This document shows, in pieces, positions 32,144-34,681 of a stretch of DNA of 34,681 nucleotides; position 1 is the stretch's first letter, and every line of letters starts with the position of its first letter. Source of the DNA: Nitrospirota bacterium (GTDB lineage: Bacteria > Nitrospirota > Thermodesulfovibrionia > SZUA-242); contig QJVM01000260.1 in NCBI GenBank assembly GCA_003235715.1, positions 1 through 34,681 on the forward strand, given 5' to 3'. The translations under genes were made by a program, and so were the position numbers. The notes under the pieces were generated by a model. It was given only the letters and a program-made list of their open reading frames with translations. It made no database searches and was not told the DNA's origin.

Positions 32144-32395
32144 TCAAGCCTTCTTGATCTTGAACAGAAACTTGCCGCCCTCCTTCTGCCGGTCGATGAG
32201 CTCGTTCCCATTGGCATCGCACATGGCCGAAATGGACTCGGCCGAGGAGGGGTTGTCAAAGGACACCTCCAGCACGTTCCCGGGGCTCAGTTTTTCCAGA
32301 GCCTTCTTGGTATATATCTGGGGATGAGGGCATACGTAACCGGTCACATCCAGCGCGTAGACTCCGTCTTCCTTCTTTGCAAATGTCATCGCCAT
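32144..32395 (-). CDS. tusA: TusA-family sulfur carrier
   Basis: An 83-residue sulfur-transfer protein. Cys22 in the CPHPQ motif (the family CPxP) accepts the persulfide; VLEVSFDNPSSAESISAMCDANGNELI and the KFLFKIKK end are typical. ATG 32395 has GGAGG eight bases upstream; the GTG at 32404 overlaps that site and is unlikely. A second cysteine (C59) is present. It lies 33 bases after the YeeE-type gene. In known systems a TusA-like protein (TsuB) partners with a YeeE-type channel (TsuA) for thiosulfate uptake, so this pair probably takes in a sulfur compound and delivers its sulfur in the cytoplasm. Confidence 0.93.
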   Translation of the reverse strand: MAMTFAKKEDGVYALDVTGYVCPHPQIYTKKALEKLSPGNVLEVSFDNPSSAESISAMCDANGNELIDRQKEGGKFLFKIKKA

Positions 32396-32428
32396 AACAG
32401 GCACCTCCGTATGGATTTAGGGGTTACT

Positions 32429-33868
32429 TCAAAGTTCAAGCTCAAAGCCGGCCATCTCCTTGGCCATCTTCCGCTCCGTCCACCAGTTGAAGAACTTGAC
32501 GCCGATATAGGCACCGCCGATCATTCCGAGACCGAACAGCCAGCCGGACATATCGCCGTTGGCGGTCCGCACAAAGAACGCCCCCACGTTGCATCCCAGG
32601 GCCAGCCGGGACCCGATGCCCATGAGCGCGCCGCCCACAATGGCCCAGACCGCCAGTTCCTTGGTGGGGGCCTTCCATTTGAACTCGTTGTAGAGCAGGG
32701 CCATGACCGCGGCTCCGCCGATGAGGGCCACGGACATCCAGTCCGCAGGATTGATGGCCGGGCTCGGAATCCCGTTTACCCAGCCGAAGTAGATGTTATC
32801 CATGTGGTTCCAGCCGAGCTTCTGCATGACCCAGCCGACCCACTGGGCTTCCTGTGTCGTCACATACCAGTAACCCGGGTCGAACACCGTCCCCTTGGCC
32901 GACACGCCGAAGTCGAAACCTATACGTTCCAGAATGGTTCCGGCGTTCTTCACGCCAAACTTCATGCGGAGCCCTTCAATCACGAACATCTGGAGACCAC
33001 AGGCGATTCCGAGGAACAGACCCGCAATGGCCGTCCTCTTGGAGGCCATGATCATTCCCCAGAACCCTTTCAGGTGGTCAGAGAAGGTGATGTTCTCTTT
33101 CTTCTGGTCCGCCAGCTTCTTCAGGTAGCTCCGCCGGACCCAGAAGATATAGACCACAGCCAGTAAGAACAGGGCGGGGATCAGAACGCCGACAAAGGCA
33201 TTTCCGAAAAACGCTCCGCCCACAGATTCGTCCTTCATCCCCAGAGCGCCCGCAAAGGTCTTCACCGGCTGATTCCAAACGTAGCCGGCCAGATATTGGT
33301 CCACCCAGCCGTCCGTGACCCCGATGGAAGTGGGCAGTCCCTTTTGCGCCGCAGAGGCCGTCCAGGATGCGGGTACCAACTTGTTGAGCCATCCGCCCAT
33401 ATCCACGAAAGTGGACTGCGTCACGCTGATGGACAGGATGACAAGCATCGATACACCGTTTCCCTCACCGGCCTTGTAAAGCGAACCCGACGCACAGCCG
33501 CCGGCAAACACCATTCCAACCCCGAAGATCAGCCCGGCAATGGCGGCGTGCATGCTCACGGGCGCTGCGTGAAAGGTACTCCAGCCGGTGGAGGAAACAA
33601 AGGCCGATGTGATGGCAAAAAGAACCGTGGCGATCATGATCCCCACGACCATCCGGGGCACCCCGACGGCGAAGAGGTCCCTGAAGGCCGAGGCAAAACA
33701 GAATCGGCCGTACTGAAGACACATTCCGTAAATGAACCCGAACCAGAGGTACGCCGAAAGATAGATATAGTATTCATGCAGCGCATACGTCCCCACGCTG
33801 ACCAGAATCAGAAACCCCACGATCCCGTAGGCCCATAAGACGTTCTTTCTTGGTACCGATTCTTCCAC
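32429..33868 (-). CDS. YeeE/YedE-type sulfur-compound channel
   Basis: A 479-residue membrane protein of the YeeE/YedE family. GTG 33868 is chosen because AGGAGG lies nine bases upstream; the longer frame to 34099 runs through the promoter region and is not conserved. Conserved cysteines sit where thiosulfate is relayed in the family: C50 and C57 in YGMCLQYGRFCF, C125 in FAGGCASGS and C426 in LALGCNVGAFF. It is longer than thiosulfate channels of the family (about 330-400 residues) because of two extra loops, about 150-215 and 300-380, rich in Trp, Gly and Tyr. It heads the operon with tusA and two small proteins and has a perfect sigma-54 promoter. Substrate may be thiosulfate or another sulfur compound. 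Confidence 0.93.
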   Translation of the reverse strand: MEESVPRKNVLWAYGIVGFLILVSVGTYALHEYYIYLSAYLWFGFIYGMCLQYGRFCFASAFRDLFAVGVPRMVVGIMIATVLFAITSAFVSSTGWSTFHAAPVSMHAAIAGLIFGVGMVFAGGCASGSLYKAGEGNGVSMLVILSISVTQSTFVDMGGWLNKLVPASWTASAAQKGLPTSIGVTDGWVDQYLAGYVWNQPVKTFAGALGMKDESVGGAFFGNAFVGVLIPALFLLAVVYIFWVRRSYLKKLADQKKENITFSDHLKGFWGMIMASKRTAIAGLFLGIACGLQMFVIEGLRMKFGVKNAGTILERIGFDFGVSAKGTVFDPGYWYVTTQEAQWVGWVMQKLGWNHMDNIYFGWVNGIPSPAINPADWMSVALIGGAAVMALLYNEFKWKAPTKELAVWAIVGGALMGIGSRLALGCNVGAFFVRTANGDMSGWLFGLGMIGGAYIGVKFFNWWTERKMAKEMAGFELEL

Positions 33869-33931
33869 GTTTTGCAACCTCCTGGCGTTCGTTACGAGTC
33901 CGGTCAGCGGCAAACCCGGTCTTCCCTTTTG

Positions 33932-33947
33932 AGCAACATGTGTGCCA
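33932..33947 (-). promoter_or_regulatory. Perfect sigma-54 (-24/-12) promoter of the yeeE-tusA operon
   Basis: On the minus strand TGGCAC-ACATG-TTGCT, an exact match to TGGCAC-N5-TTGCA/T with GG and GC 10 bases apart. Transcription would begin near 33920, about 50 bases before the GTG start. Sigma-54 promoters need an ATP-driven activator; none is encoded in the window. Confidence 0.8.
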
Positions 33948-34181
33948 CCGAATCCGTAGATTCTCCCGGAGGGGAGGAATCGGCGTCCGGACCTTGTGGT
34001 GCGGGGCTTTGCTGCAGGCCTGCCCGCCCTGTCGCGCCCCGGGCTGAGTTTCCAATCTTCAAACGGGTTGGCCCAAATCGGACAGCATGGCGGGTTCAAT
34101 GGCCTTATACGGCCAGATGGCGCGAGTCTCTTTATGCGCCTGACATCCTGGATTTCTGCGGCCCCGTGTTCGTTGAATCAA

Positions 34182-34227
34182 GAAGGATATCCGTCTCAGC
34201 CGCTCTTGAGGGTCCGACGTATCCTTC
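34182..34227 (-). terminator. Possible terminator of the partial minus-strand gene
   Basis: On the minus strand GAAGGATACGTC pairs with GACG-GA-TATCCTTC (two-base bulge), loop about 20 bases, then TTGATTC. It begins 11 bases after the stop at 34239. The T-run is weak, so the call is tentative. Confidence 0.35.
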
Positions 34228-34238
34228 CGCGAGCCGTA

Positions 34239-34681
34239 TTACTCGAAAACCGTGACCAGGGTTTTGTAACGAAAAGGGGTGGACTGTCGGAGGAACTGTC
34301 GTGTCAGGGTCCGGGGTGAAAGCTGTTTCGCCAGTTCCGGCAAAGCCTCTTCCAGGGTCTGGTCCGAAACAACGGCAACGGGGCCGCCCGCAGGAAGTTC
34401 TCCCGCGCTCCGGTAGAACAGCGGATGGTCGAGTCTCCATGTGAACCGGAGGGGCGAAAGGCGAAAACGGGCTTCGCCGTCCCCGACCCCACCCCCCGCT
34501 GCCATGAGCCGTAACTCCTTCACACTGAAGAGGTCCAGAAGGGCCACGGAAGCTGTCGTGTTTCCCGAGGACTCCCTCTGGGGAAGGGCATAGACGTAAA
34601 CCCTTGATGATGGAAGTCCGTCCAGATACCGGGCCGCGTCCCTCAGGTTTGAGGCGCTGTCCCCGTTCACAAAAGGGTGGT
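34239..34681 (-). CDS. C-terminal part of an unidentified protein (5' end outside window)
   Basis: The frame is open to the window edge (H-P-F-V-N-G-D-S-A-S-N-L-R-D-A-A-R-Y-L), so the GTG at 34670 is probably internal and about 147 residues of a longer protein are present. There is no membrane helix in this part. The opening segment, with a small acidic turn followed by a helix and then RVYVYALP, resembles the periplasmic end of GT39/ArnT-type membrane glycosyltransferases as I remember them, but the similarity is short and I would not name it on this basis. It ends with TAA at 34239, 370 bases from the yeeE start, on the same strand. Confidence 0.6.
   Translation of the reverse strand, partial: HPFVNGDSASNLRDAARYLDGLPSSRVYVYALPQRESSGNTTASVALLDLFSVKELRLMAAGGGVGDGEARFRLSPLRFTWRLDHPLFYRSAGELPAGGPVAVVSDQTLEEALPELAKQLSPRTLTRQFLRQSTPFRYKTLVTVFE

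Larger units (their letters stand above)
33869..34238. other. Intergenic region, 370 bp, promoter side of the yeeE operon
   Basis: Holds the sigma-54 promoter (33932-33947), the yeeE ribosome site, a GCAGGCCTGC palindrome (34014-34023), a TGGCC-N6-GGCCA dyad (34100-34115) and a hairpin near 34182-34227 downstream of the next minus-strand gene. The palindromes lie 67 to 168 bases upstream of the -24 box, in the range of activator sites. Open frames crossing it show no protein character. Confidence 0.6.

Noticed and set aside
32069-33166. 365-codon plus-strand frame
   Set aside because: Antisense shadow of the yeeE/tusA region; the minus strand has conserved motifs and ribosome sites.
33869-34099. 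77-codon N-terminal extension of the YeeE-type protein
   Set aside because: Crosses the sigma-54 promoter and ribosome site; sequence not membrane-like; GTG 33868 with AGGAGG is better.

Overview
The window is a GC-rich chromosomal segment that reads as Desulfobacterota (former Deltaproteobacteria) or a close relative. This rests on three HDFNN/HDINN-type histidine kinases, an 11-haem NapC/NirT-type cytochrome, type II secretion pseudopilins, a tRNA-Ser/ffs/dnaX/ybaB/recR locus and several sulfur-compound membrane and carrier proteins. The exact genus cannot be read from the sequence. No insertion sequence, phage gene, integrase or CRISPR array was found.

Layout. 1-1027: end of a dTDP-rhamnose block (rfbA partial, rfbC). 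1417-5999: two overlapping hybrid histidine kinases, one soluble, one membrane-bound with a c-haem sensor domain. 6154-6753: a ZraP-like periplasmic protein behind a sigma-54-type promoter. 6864-6940: tRNA-Met(CAT). 7078-10294: HAD phosphatase, hemL and the multihaem cytochrome. 10450-13824: gspF-G-H-I-J, a partial type II secretion cluster. 13831-16867 (minus): tRNA-Ser, SRP RNA, dnaX, ybaB, recR. 16919-19826: a PQQ-type sugar/sorbosone dehydrogenase, an exported protein with an internal duplication, and a DUF362 protein. 19927-22874: a PstS-like binding protein overlapping a membrane histidine kinase. 22997-23940: an MhqR-like MarR regulator with a perfect palindromic operator, then a DoxX protein. 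24062-27249 (minus): exported rhodanese, YeiH-type putative sulfate exporter with a large insert, and a small membrane protein. 27498-29777 (plus): glycosyltransferase and SPASM-like radical SAM protein. 29718-33868 (minus): yeeE/yedE - tusA - two paralogous small membrane proteins - universal stress protein - B12-type radical SAM protein. 34239-end: C-terminal part of an unidentified protein.

How the parts may work together. The right-hand third looks like a sulfur-compound handling region. A YeeE/YedE channel and a TusA carrier are the two parts of known thiosulfate/sulfur uptake systems; here they are followed at once by two tiny single-pass proteins that are clearly related to each other. 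The nearby operon pairs a periplasmic rhodanese with a YeiH-type transporter. Both operons are preceded by -24/-12 (sigma-54) promoter matches, the yeeE one perfect, and a third such promoter precedes the ZraP-like gene, where a 26-bp dyad lies about 80-100 bp upstream. The yeeE-tusA-small-small cluster, partly resembling gene sets described in sulfur-disproportionating bacteria, is the best candidate here for a poorly described system. A second noteworthy signal is a nine-C run in dnaX exactly where a shift to the -1 frame would give a gamma-sized product.
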